Shown: positions 1 to 6,582 of the stretch, piece after piece
Numbering within the stretch: position 1 is the first letter of the stretch
How the letters are laid out: every line of letters starts with the position of its first letter
Assembly (NCBI GenBank): GCA_002778535.1
Contig: PFBP01000004.1
Coordinates: 752-8,999 of the forward strand
Direction of reading: 5' to 3'
Length of the DNA stretch: 8,248 bases
Source: Candidatus Kuenenbacteria bacterium CG10_big_fil_rev_8_21_14_0_10_36_11
GTDB lineage: Bacteria > Patescibacteriota > Patescibacteriia > UBA2196
Position numbers and translations under genes: made by a program
The notes under the pieces: model-generated
Told to the model about the DNA's origin: nothing
The model's database searches: none
What the model saw: the letters and a program-made list of their open reading frames with translations, nothing else

Positions 1-150
1 TCAGTAGGTTTTAATCTTGGCTTAAATTTTTCTCCGGTTGGATTTATTTTAGGCACTGGATTTTCTGTTTTAGTTGGTTTGATTTTTGGCGTTTATCCAG
101 CGCGCAAAGCCGCGGCCATGGATCCGGTGGAGGCGCTAAGGCAGGAGTAG
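1..150 (+). CDS. ABC transporter permease, MacB/FtsX type (C-terminal 49 residues, 5' end outside window)
   Basis: Frame 1 is open from the first base to a TAG at 148-150. It encodes a hydrophobic segment with glycines followed by the end GVYPARKAAAMDPVEALRQE, which is the standard C-terminal signature of MacB/FtsX-family permeases (last membrane helix, then a short cytosolic tail of the form YPARKAA.ldPveALR.E). In the family this subunit spans the membrane four times and works with a MacB/LolD-type ATPase and a MacA-like adaptor to move lipoproteins, peptides or drugs. The nearby ATPase and adaptor genes lie on the opposite strand and converge on this one, with only 8 bases between the stop codons. 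It is therefore not in the same transcript as them, although it may still be their partner. The family is clear; the substrate cannot be told. Confidence 0.9.
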   Translation, partial: SVGFNLGLNFSPVGFILGTGFSVLVGLIFGVYPARKAAAMDPVEALRQE

Positions 151-158
151 AAGAGTAA

Positions 159-869
159 TTACTTTATTAGCCCCGTTGTTCTTCTTTCCGCCACTTTTTC
201 ATCAGCCATAATTTCGCCATCTTTTAATTTAATAATCCGCTCGGCATACTCGGCTGTGTATTGTTCATGAGTCACTAAAATAATTGTTTTGCCTTGTTCG
301 TGCAATTTATTTAAAATTTGCATTACTTGTTCGCCTGATTTAGAATCAAGATTGCCAGTTGGTTCGTCAGCGAAAATAATAGAAGGTTCGTTAACTAAAG
401 CGCGGGCAATTGCCACCCTTTGTTTTTCTCCGCCAGAAAGCTGGTTTGATAAATTATTAATTCGGTGTTCCAAGTCCACTGCCCGAATAGCCGCGAGCGC
501 TTTTTTATTTTTTTCTTCATTAGAAATTTGGCGCGTGTAAGCGAGCGGCAGTTTGACATTTTCTAAAACTGATGTGCGCGCTAATAAATTAAATTGCTGA
601 AACACAAAACCCACTTCCTTATTGCGCAAAGCAGCCAATTTTTCATCATTGAAAGCGAGCATGTCCTCATTTTTGAAAAGATATTGGCCTTTGGTTGGCC
701 TGTCTAAAAATCCTAAAATATGCATTAAGGTTGATTTGCCCGAGCCGGACTTGCCCATGATGGCCACGAATTCTCCTGGCTCAATTTTAAAAGACAAGTC
801 GTGCAATACAGGCGTGACGACCTCGTCATTAACATAATTTTTAAATAAATTTTTGAGTTCAATGAGCAT
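159..869 (-). CDS. ABC transporter ATP-binding protein, MacB/LolD family
   Basis: This 236-residue protein has every motif of an active ABC ATPase: Walker A GKSGSGKST (39-47), Q-loop in FQQFNLL (90-96), signature LSGGE (144-148), Walker B IIFADEP (164-170), D-loop NLDS (173-176) and the switch histidine in VTHE (H201). The QQFNLL stretch followed by ENVKLPL, and the length, are typical of the MacB/LolD/FtsE group, which powers FtsX-like permeases instead of classical importers. It should dimerise at the inner face of the membrane and hydrolyse ATP. It is the second gene of a minus-strand operon after the MacA/HlyD-like adaptor, 81 bases downstream. The ATG at 867-869 is supported by a strong Shine-Dalgarno sequence. 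Its stop codon is 8 bases from the stop of a convergent permease gene. The family is near certain; the transported substrate is unknown. Confidence 0.95.
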   Translation of the reverse strand: MLIELKNLFKNYVNDEVVTPVLHDLSFKIEPGEFVAIMGKSGSGKSTLMHILGFLDRPTKGQYLFKNEDMLAFNDEKLAALRNKEVGFVFQQFNLLARTSVLENVKLPLAYTRQISNEEKNKKALAAIRAVDLEHRINNLSNQLSGGEKQRVAIARALVNEPSIIFADEPTGNLDSKSGEQVMQILNKLHEQGKTIILVTHEQYTAEYAERIIKLKDGEIMADEKVAERRTTGLIK

Positions 870-876
870 AATTTTT

Positions 877-950
877 ACCTCTCCCCGGTAAAAAATTATA
901 AGGAATTTTTTATCCCCTCTCCTAATTAGGAGAGGGGAAGGGGGAGAGGT
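877..950. repeat. Nested inverted repeats filling the adaptor-ATPase gap (possible three-way junction)
   Basis: Three perfect inverted repeats are packed into 74 bases. The outer arms are acctctcccc (877-886) and ggggagaggt (941-950). Inside them are an AT hairpin with 8-base arms (890-897 and 904-911) around a 6-base loop, and a 24-base perfect palindrome (914-937) centred on taatta with cccctctcc/ggagagggg flanks. Together they fold like a clover: one closing stem and two side hairpins. The element fills the space between the adaptor stop codon (951-953) and the ATPase ribosome binding site. It resembles the small palindromic intergenic repeats found in many copies in bacterial genomes. It could attenuate, stabilise or regulate translation of the downstream ATPase. 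Copy number cannot be judged from this window. Confidence 0.75.
878..884 (-). promoter_or_regulatory. Ribosome binding site of the ATPase gene, inside an inverted-repeat arm
   Basis: Read on the minus strand the bases are GGAGAGG, ending 8 bases before the ATG at 869. This is the best Shine-Dalgarno sequence in the window and fixes that start codon. It lies within the 10-base arm 877-886, which is perfectly complementary to 941-950 at the end of the preceding adaptor gene. In the mRNA the site can therefore be buried in a stem. A regulatory effect is inferred, not shown. Confidence 0.7.
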
Positions 951-2603
951 TTATTTTTTCACAAAAGTAATCACTTCCTCACCTTCATTCAACCCGGATA
1001 AAATTTCAATGCCTTCATTGCCTTTCAAACCAACTGTGACTGTTTTTTGAGTAACATTTTTTTCTGCTGTTAAAATTTCCACATATTTTTCTCCATCTCT
1101 TGATTTAACTGCTCTGCTTGGCACAACTAAAACATTGTCTCGGCTGTCAGTATAAATTGTCAGATTAGCTGTCATGCCTGGCTTGATTTCTTCTGCTCCG
1201 CTCATAAATTGGATTTTAACCTGGTAATAAACCACATCCTGAATTTTGGTTTCAGCCGGGTCAATAAAAATTACTTGGCCCATAAATTTTTTATCAGGAC
1301 CAAAAGCGTCCAAAGTAATTGCCACATTTTGGCTGAGTTTAATTTTCGCAATATCAGCTTCTGGCACATTGACCTGAATTTGTAATTTGGTCTCACCAAT
1401 CATTTCCAAAACAGGCGTGGCAAGAGAAGTTTGTTCGCCGACTTCAAAACCCTTTTTCGTGATAATGCCATTAACCGGCGCGATAATTTGTGCCTCACCT
1501 AAATTTGCCAGAGCCAAATCAAGATTAGCGCGCGTCTGATCTACTTTGGCTCTGCCTGACTGGATTTCAAAACTTCTGGCTGGTGATTTTTTTAATTCTA
1601 ATTGCGCCTGAGCGATTGATAAAGCGTTTTCTGCGTCTTTGACCGCGTTTTCATAATATGTCACTTGATCTTCATAATAAGTGATTTTGCTGTTTAAATT
1701 TGATTTGGCGGTCTGGACATTTGTCAAAGAAGAACTGATTTTTGTCTGCTGTGTCTTAATGTTTGTTTTTAAAGTATCAAGTTCTGTTTCTGACAAATCA
1801 GCTGATGTCAAAGTCGCTTCCAAGACATTCATTGTGTCAGAAAGCGCTTGAGCCACAGAACTTAAAGCAGTTTTTAAATCATCCAAAGTTAAAAAAATTT
1901 CTTCGCTGCCTGACAATAAATTTAAAAGATTATTTTTTGTCTGGCTTTGGTTTATTAAATCAACAGCAGTTGTATAATTATTTTCAGCTGTTTTTAAGAT
2001 AGTTCTGTTTTTTATGGCCAAAGTATCTTCGGCATCTGGATCAGCCAATGTGTTATTTATTTCTTCCAAAGCTCCTTTGGCCGTAACTACTTCACTTTTC
2101 AGAGTATCTAAAGCAGCTGTTTTTAGATTAGTTAATTCTGTGGTTTGTTTTGCTTCTGTAAAAGCAAGAGTATTAATGGCTGTGATTAAGGATTGTTCTT
2201 TTTGCGCCACACTATTTTCTGAAATTTGAATATCAATTTCCGAAGCGCCGGCCATCAGTTTATCATAATCAGCCTGTGCTTGCGCTAATCTTGCTCTGGC
2301 ATCTGCTACTTGGCTCCCTAACGCGCGCGATTCCAGTTGCGCCAACTTAGCGCCTGCTTTGATAATGTCTCCTTCTTTAACAAATATTTTTTCCAATCGG
2401 CCGGCTGACTTAAAATTTAATTTAATGGCCGAGGCTGATTCAACTTGCCCTGTTGCTTCCACTGTTTGTTTTAAAGTCATTTTTTCCGCTTTAACTGTGG
2501 TATATTCTGTTTTATTTTTAGAGCCGCTAAAAGCAAAAATAACGCCTATGACAGCGAGAATAATAATAGCGATAATAATGGTTTTTTTCTTGGATTTAAG
2601 CAT
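951..2603 (-). CDS. MacA/HlyD-family membrane fusion (periplasmic adaptor) protein with long coiled coil
   Basis: The protein has 550 residues. A lysine-rich start and one membrane helix (about 8-25, IIIAIIILAVIGVIFAF) act as an uncleaved anchor. Residues about 50-92 form the first half of a lipoyl-like domain (GQVESA, then AGRLEKIFVKEGDIIKAG). Residues about 95-355 are a long helical stretch rich in A, Q, E, N and T that reads as coiled coil. The second lipoyl half follows (AQIIAPVNGIITKKGFEVGEQ), then a beta-barrel region and a C-terminal membrane-proximal domain (VLVVPSRAVKSRDGEKYVEI). MacA-type adaptors are usually nearer 370-400 residues, and the excess here is in the helical region. The role expected from the family is linking an ABC permease to export across the cell envelope. 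It is first in an operon with the ATPase. The ATG at 2601-2603 has no clear Shine-Dalgarno. No frameshift or missing part is visible. Confidence 0.9.
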   Translation of the reverse strand: MLKSKKKTIIIAIIILAVIGVIFAFSGSKNKTEYTTVKAEKMTLKQTVEATGQVESASAIKLNFKSAGRLEKIFVKEGDIIKAGAKLAQLESRALGSQVADARARLAQAQADYDKLMAGASEIDIQISENSVAQKEQSLITAINTLAFTEAKQTTELTNLKTAALDTLKSEVVTAKGALEEINNTLADPDAEDTLAIKNRTILKTAENNYTTAVDLINQSQTKNNLLNLLSGSEEIFLTLDDLKTALSSVAQALSDTMNVLEATLTSADLSETELDTLKTNIKTQQTKISSSLTNVQTAKSNLNSKITYYEDQVTYYENAVKDAENALSIAQAQLELKKSPARSFEIQSGRAKVDQTRANLDLALANLGEAQIIAPVNGIITKKGFEVGEQTSLATPVLEMIGETKLQIQVNVPEADIAKIKLSQNVAITLDAFGPDKKFMGQVIFIDPAETKIQDVVYYQVKIQFMSGAEEIKPGMTANLTIYTDSRDNVLVVPSRAVKSRDGEKYVEILTAEKNVTQKTVTVGLKGNEGIEILSGLNEGEEVITFVKK

Positions 2604-2642
2604 ATTTTAAAAGATTAAGTTTAATGCAAAAAATTCCTTATC

Positions 2643-2671
2643 ATCATAGCATTTATTTTGATTTTAGGCAA
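2643..2671 (-). promoter_or_regulatory. Probable sigma70 promoter of the adaptor-ATPase operon
   Basis: On the minus strand a -35 box TTGCCT (2666-2671) and a -10 box TATGAT (2643-2648) are separated by exactly 17 bases. The matches to consensus are 4/6 and 5/6. Transcription would begin near 2636, giving a leader of about 30 bases before the adaptor ATG. No other pair in this gap has comparable spacing. It was found by eye and not tested. Confidence 0.5.
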
Positions 2672-2699
2672 TTTTACTTTATAATTATATTGTTTTCTC

Positions 2700-2780
2700 T
2701 TGTCATCCCGAGCGGCCTTTTCGGTCGCTTTGAGCCAAGGGATCTAAAAACAGATTCCTCCGCTTCGGTCGGAATGACAA
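2700..2780. repeat. 81-base palindromic intergenic repeat (REP/MITE-like)
   Basis: The ends are inverted copies, ttgtcatcccga (2700-2711) and tcggaatgacaa (2769-2780), with one mismatch that can pair as G-U in RNA. Inside are two further hairpins: 2711-2717 with 2723-2729 (seven pairs, one G-T), and gggatct (2739-2745) with agattcc (2752-2758, one G-T). The element is GC-richer than its surroundings. It resembles the widespread 'gtcatcccgag...ggaatgaca' type of short palindromic repeat seen between genes in many bacteria. It carries no gene. It separates the minus-strand adaptor promoter from the plus-strand DUF167 gene. Confidence 0.7.
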
Positions 2781-2821
2781 AGCAAAAGTCAGTCTGAATG
2801 ATAAACACTGGAATTTTATTT

Positions 2822-3046
2822 ATGTTTATTGAAGTTCATGTCATTATCAAAGCCAGTACTAATCAAATCATTAAAGATCTTGGGGCTGGAATTTATCGCG
2901 TCCGCACCACAGCTGCGCCAGAAAAAGGCGAGGCTAATAAAAAAGTTTTGGAGCTTTTGGCTCAAGAGTTAAAACTGCCGAAATCAAAATTAACCATTGT
3001 CAGCGGCTTGACCTCTAAAAGGAAATTAGTTAGAATAGAAAAGTAA
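2822..3046 (+). CDS. DUF167 (YggU/UPF0235) family small protein
   Basis: A 74-residue protein from the ATG at 2822. The core AAPEKGEANKKVLELLAQEL followed by KLPKSKLTIVSG and SKRKLVRI matches the DUF167/YggU family pattern (apP..GkAN..l...La..l.vpks.i.iv.G..sr.K.v.i). The family is about 75-100 residues long and found in bacteria, archaea and organelles. It is a small alpha/beta fold with no agreed biochemical function. An upstream in-frame ATG at 2798 would add MINTGILF, but family members normally begin right before the first beta strand (here MFIEVHVII). A ggaa about 10 bases upstream of 2822 also suits the shorter form. It stands alone between a palindromic repeat and a tRNA gene. No clear promoter was found. 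Family assignment is confident; role unknown. Confidence 0.85.
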   Translation: MFIEVHVIIKASTNQIIKDLGAGIYRVRTTAAPEKGEANKKVLELLAQELKLPKSKLTIVSGLTSKRKLVRIEK

Positions 3047-3067
3047 ATAGAAAATTGTTTTTTCCAT

Positions 3068-3100
3068 AATTTTGACTTTTGAATTTTGACTTTTGAATTT
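3068..3100. repeat. Short tandem repeat, 14-base unit, about 2.4 copies
   Basis: The unit aattttgacttttg occurs at 3068-3081 and 3082-3095, followed by a partial copy aattt to 3100. Each copy contains TTGACT, which resembles a -35 box (3072-3077 and 3086-3091), just upstream of the tRNA gene. A good -10 box at the right distance was not found. A related ttttgacttttt occurs after the tRNA terminator at 3213-3224. It may be promoter material for the tRNA or simply a low-complexity intergenic repeat. Confidence 0.55.
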
Positions 3101-3106
3101 ATTTCC

Positions 3107-3181
3107 GCGGGTATCGTATAACAGTTATTATGCGTCCTTGCCAAGGACGAGAAGGGGGTGCGACTCTCCCTACCCGCTCCA
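3107..3181 (+). tRNA. tRNA-Gly (anticodon GCC) with atypical D and T loops
   Basis: The cloverleaf can be drawn in full. The acceptor stem is GCGGGTA (3107-3113) with TACCCGC (3171-3177), seven perfect pairs. Discriminator T and an encoded CCA follow (3178-3181). The anticodon arm is CGTCC-TTGCCAA-GGACG (3133-3149), with anticodon GCC at 3140-3142. The T stem is GGGGG (3154-3158) with CTCCC (3166-3170) and one G-T pair. Two features are abnormal. The D loop (AACAGTTA, 3120-3127) lacks the conserved GG at positions 18-19, and the D stem (3116-3119 with 3128-3131) is weak, with G-T and T-T. The T loop is TGCGACT (3159-3165), so position 55 is G instead of the near-invariant T. Staphylococcal glycine tRNAs used for peptidoglycan cross-bridges show the same T-loop change and also lose the D-loop GG. 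A terminator follows immediately. It could be a dedicated non-translational tRNA, a divergent normal one, or a decaying copy. Confidence 0.85.
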
Positions 3182-3211
3182 AAAATCCCTCTTTTTGTTA
3201 GGGGGATTTTT
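3181..3211 (+). terminator. Rho-independent terminator of tRNA-Gly
   Basis: An 11-base stem, aaaaatccctc (3181-3191) with gggggattttt (3201-3211), has one T-G pair and a 9-base loop, and its right arm ends in a T run. The left arm begins at the A of the tRNA CCA, so it terminates the tRNA transcript directly and separates it from the restriction gene. Confidence 0.85.
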
Positions 3212-3277
3212 GTTTTGACTTTTTGATGAAATAGTGGGAAAATTAAGGTATAAGAAAATGGTGATTAAATAATAAGT

Positions 3278-6200
3278 ATGCTTTCAATTTTAGACCTTAA
3301 ATCAAAATGGGAAAAAGAAAAAACCGCTTATATTAAAAAAGAGGTTGGCGATGGCGCGCAAAAATTCGTCAAAGATATTTTAAAGTGTGCGGAAGTTTTT
3401 AATTTGGAAGAAGGCCTTAATTCAACAAAGTTGGAAAACCGCAAAAATGAATTTAAAGAAGAGGAAAAGAAAAAATCAACTACTCACGCTGATGTGGTGA
3501 TTTACATCAATCCGGAAATTATTATCCCAATGGAAATAGAAAGATTTCAAAACATTTCCGCAGGCGAAAAGCAAATAATTAAATATCAATTAGAATGGAA
3601 CGAACATAGCAATCGCCGTTATGGAATTTTAACTGATGGTTGGATTTGGCGTTTTTATAATAATAACGAATATAGAGAATTTACTTTGGATGATATTTTT
3701 AAGAACACAGAAATGTTCTTGGAATTTTGGAACGAGTACATCAAGCCAGAATTTTATTACCTGGCGTTTTTTGAAAAGAAAGGACAAAAATCACTTTTTA
3801 AAGAAACAGAGATTTTATATGTGGAAAAATTTAGAGAGATATTTTTTGATGACATCACAAAATTAATTAAGGGTTTTAAAAACAAATTAGGATTAGAAGG
3901 TTATTTAACAAATATAGATAAAAAAAATAGAGAAGAAACAGCAGTGGAAATAACTTATGCTTATATTATTCAATTTATTTTATATAAAACATTGGTTGAT
4001 AATGATTTTGGCAAATTCAAAAAAGAATTTAATGAACGGCAACAATCAATTTACGAATGCTTAAGAGCCAATCGTTTTGGCGAAATTTTAGGCGTGATTG
4101 ACGGTATTTCCAATCAAATATCCGAAAATATCTATCACAAATTTTCCCAAGAGCAGGAATTTATCAACGGCAAATTATTAGAATTGATTCGCCAGCCAAA
4201 AAACGAATTGCATGATGTTTCGCCGTGGTTGGATATTTTTGTCTTTATCAAAAAATATAATTTTGCCAATGTTAGAAATGAAATTTTTGGTTATATTTAT
4301 GAAAATTATCTAAAAGAATTATATGAGGATACAAAGAAAGGGCAATATTTTACCGATCCAGCCGTGGTTAATTTTATGTTGGATCAAATTGGTTATACTG
4401 CCATAGGAATAAAAGATTCTTTGAGCTATGATCGTTATGGCGAGAGAGGTTTTGATAATCACATTTCCATTATTGATCCTTCTTGCGGTTGCGGAACTTT
4501 TTTATACAGCGCTGTGGATCGCATTATTGCCGGCACTGGCTATAGTAGCGAAAAGGCGTCAATAAGATTGGAGCATTTGATTTCTCAAAGTGTTTTTGGT
4601 TTGGATATTGAAGAATTTCCATTATATTTGGCCGAAATGAATATTTTAATGAGAATGTTGCCAATGATTTTGCATAAAGATTACACTAATCCTTTTAATG
4701 AAACAATTAAGGTTTTTAAAACCAATGATAGCGTGGCAGAATTTTTAGACACAGCGATAAAAAACACAATCAACGACATTGAAGTGGAAAGCAAAAAAAG
4801 CAACGGACAATTATCGCTTTTTACGCAGAAATTAAATTTGGGCTATTCAAGTTATGTGCGCGATGAGGGCGATTTGTCGGAAATGAAAAAGAGTTTAGAA
4901 AATCATCATATTCCACGCCGTAGATTTGATTTTGTGATTGGCAACCCGCCGTATGTTTCTTATAACGAATGTTCCAAAGTAGGGCTTTTAACTTTTAAAC
5001 TAATTAAAGATAAAGCAAGCAAAATAAAATTGAATGATATTTATGGCATGAATTTGCACAGCATTCCGGATCATCGTAAAAAATATTCACCAAAACCAAA
5101 TTTATATGCTTTCTTTATTGCACTTGGCATTGCTTTGCTAAAAGATGGAGCAAAAATTTGTTATATTGTGCCACAAACGCTTTTAACCGCCGGTGATTTA
5201 GATGTGCTTCGTTATCATTTGGCAAAATTTACAACGCTTGAAAAAATTATAACATTCTCTGGCAAAATGTTTGTTGGCCGCGGATTAAAACAAGACAAGC
5301 CGGTGGCGACTTCCAGTTTGGTTTTTGTAGCCAGACGCAAAACTCCAGAAGTAGCGCACGAAGTTGAAATTATAAATTATAAAAATTCAGATGACGACAT
5401 TGAAGAATGTTTGGCAAATATCTTGGCATATAATCATAAAAAAATTGATTATAGAAAAATTTTGCAAAATAAACTTTTACAAAATGTGGCAAATTGGAAT
5501 TTTATCAAGCAAGATAAAAAGACGCTGGATTTTTGCGAGGCATACGAAAAAAACAGCGATGATATTTCCGCTTACTACAACCACGCCACAGCCGAGCATA
5601 ATTTTAAGAGTAGATTTTATTTTGATGGAGGGGGTATTATAAACGAGAAGTTAATAAATAAAGACCCAGAAAATTCTTTTGAAATTTTTGATTATAAAAA
5701 TAATAATTATCAAAATTTTATAGTATCAGAAAGCAATAGATATTATCCAAAAAAAGCTAAAATTGATTTTCCGCAAGGTAGTCAGGGATTAAAGATATTT
5801 GATAATAAAAATAAAATAATATGGAGAACGAGGGACAATCAGAAATTTCAATTTACCGATAGAAATATAATTTTGATTGGTAATCAATCGTTAATGATTG
5901 CATCTAACAATAAAAACGAAATTTTATATTTGTTGGCTTTGTTAAATAATAAAATCAATGAAATAATTCTTAAAGTAAACTTAATGCAAGAGCATGAGCA
6001 ATCTTTTTTATTACCAATTACTGGAATTAAAGAATTTGTCCGTATCCCAAAAATCATCGAAGACAATCAGTTTATTAAAGATGAAATTATAAAAAAAACG
6101 GAAGAAATGTTGGCGTTGGAAGAGATAAAATTTTCTGATTTGGTTGATTTTTCCAATGTAATGATGCAAAAATTTAATGAAGTGACGCTGGAAGGTGGAG

Positions 6201-6520
6201 ATTTAATTTTGATAAAAGATAAAAAGAATTTTTTGTGCAAAATTAAAAAAGATAAAAATTTGGTAGAGCAGACAATAAAGGCAAAATTTAGCGATAATAA
6301 ATTAAAATTAAATGGCAAAGAAATTGATTTATCAGATTTAAGAGAAACACCAGTCATTGATTTTGTTAAACAAAAAGAACTAAAAAACTATATTGACGAT
6401 TTAGTGTTTGCTTTATATTTTAGAGTGCCGATTAAAGAACTGAGCGGGGATAAAGCCGCCGAAATTAAAAAGATGTGTGCGGAAAATGAATTTTACGAAA
6501 TTACGAATAATAATATTTAA
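3278..6520 (+). CDS. Type IIG restriction enzyme / N6-adenine DNA methyltransferase (Eco57I-like)
   Basis: An intact 1080-residue single chain. The N-terminus (about 20-130) is a PD-(D/E)XK-like nuclease: D72 in HADVVIY, then E86 and E88 in IPMEIERF, with a Q and Y further on, as in HsdR-type N-terminal domains. A helical linker (about 130-340) follows. The methyltransferase core shows GQYFTD (about 355, motif X region), DPSCGCGTF (400-408, motif I, S-adenosylmethionine binding), FGLDIEEFPLYLAEMN (motif II region) and the catalytic NPPYV (556-560, motif IV). The order X-I-IV with specificity region last is the gamma class of amino-methyltransferases; NPPY predicts N6-methyladenine. Residues about 640-1080 should hold target recognition. 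No separate specificity or translocase gene adjoins it, so it probably cuts and methylates alone. No strong Shine-Dalgarno precedes the ATG; a -10-like TATAAG lies at 3249-3254. It follows a tRNA gene directly. The recognition site cannot be predicted. Confidence 0.9.
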   Translation: MLSILDLKSKWEKEKTAYIKKEVGDGAQKFVKDILKCAEVFNLEEGLNSTKLENRKNEFKEEEKKKSTTHADVVIYINPEIIIPMEIERFQNISAGEKQIIKYQLEWNEHSNRRYGILTDGWIWRFYNNNEYREFTLDDIFKNTEMFLEFWNEYIKPEFYYLAFFEKKGQKSLFKETEILYVEKFREIFFDDITKLIKGFKNKLGLEGYLTNIDKKNREETAVEITYAYIIQFILYKTLVDNDFGKFKKEFNERQQSIYECLRANRFGEILGVIDGISNQISENIYHKFSQEQEFINGKLLELIRQPKNELHDVSPWLDIFVFIKKYNFANVRNEIFGYIYENYLKELYEDTKKGQYFTDPAVVNFMLDQIGYTAIGIKDSLSYDRYGERGFDNHISIIDPSCGCGTFLYSAVDRIIAGTGYSSEKASIRLEHLISQSVFGLDIEEFPLYLAEMNILMRMLPMILHKDYTNPFNETIKVFKTNDSVAEFLDTAIKNTINDIEVESKKSNGQLSLFTQKLNLGYSSYVRDEGDLSEMKKSLENHHIPRRRFDFVIGNPPYVSYNECSKVGLLTFKLIKDKASKIKLNDIYGMNLHSIPDHRKKYSPKPNLYAFFIALGIALLKDGAKICYIVPQTLLTAGDLDVLRYHLAKFTTLEKIITFSGKMFVGRGLKQDKPVATSSLVFVARRKTPEVAHEVEIINYKNSDDDIEECLANILAYNHKKIDYRKILQNKLLQNVANWNFIKQDKKTLDFCEAYEKNSDDISAYYNHATAEHNFKSRFYFDGGGIINEKLINKDPENSFEIFDYKNNNYQNFIVSESNRYYPKKAKIDFPQGSQGLKIFDNKNKIIWRTRDNQKFQFTDRNIILIGNQSLMIASNNKNEILYLLALLNNKINEIILKVNLMQEHEQSFLLPITGIKEFVRIPKIIEDNQFIKDEIIKKTEEMLALEEIKFSDLVDFSNVMMQKFNEVTLEGGDLILIKDKKNFLCKIKKDKNLVEQTIKAKFSDNKLKLNGKEIDLSDLRETPVIDFVKQKELKNYIDDLVFALYFRVPIKELSGDKAAEIKKMCAENEFYEITNNNI

Positions 6521-6530
6521 CAAAAATTTT

Positions 6531-6563
6531 AAAACCGCCTCTATGCACTGGAAGCGGTTTTTT
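6531..6563 (+). terminator. Rho-independent terminator after the restriction-modification gene
   Basis: Arms aaaaccgc (6531-6538) and gcggtttt (6554-6561) form a perfect 8-base stem that can extend by tc/ga after one mismatch. A run of six T (6558-6563) follows. It starts 10 bases after the stop codon at 6518-6520. The open frame of the next gene passes through it, which suggests that a fragment was joined here. Confidence 0.8.
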
Positions 6564-6582
6564 AAATTATCTTTTTGGCGAA

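Noticed and set aside
898..2641. Inverted copies of ataaggaatttttt (898-911 plus, 2628-2641 minus) flanking the adaptor gene, possibly an invertible segment
   Set aside because: Only 14 AT-rich bases, within chance expectation for this composition. No invertase and no promoter logic that would make inversion meaningful.
2962..3144. Minus-strand 60-codon frame
   Set aside because: It overlaps the DUF167 gene and the anticodon arm of the tRNA, and includes the tandem repeat. It is a chance frame.
3047..3277. CRISPR array or riboswitch in the gap around the tRNA
   Set aside because: Only a two-copy 14-base tandem repeat, the tRNA and its terminator are present. There are no spaced repeats and no other conserved RNA fold that I recognise.
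3920..6098. Runs of eight A (3920-3927 and 6091-6098) inside the restriction gene as phase-variation switches
   Set aside because: Such runs are common by chance in lysine-rich genes of AT-rich genomes. They are short and the frame is intact.
3278..6520. Could be PglX of a BREX system
   Set aside because: The methyltransferase core is similar, but there is an N-terminal nuclease-like domain and no brx/pgl partner genes in the 1.7 kb downstream.
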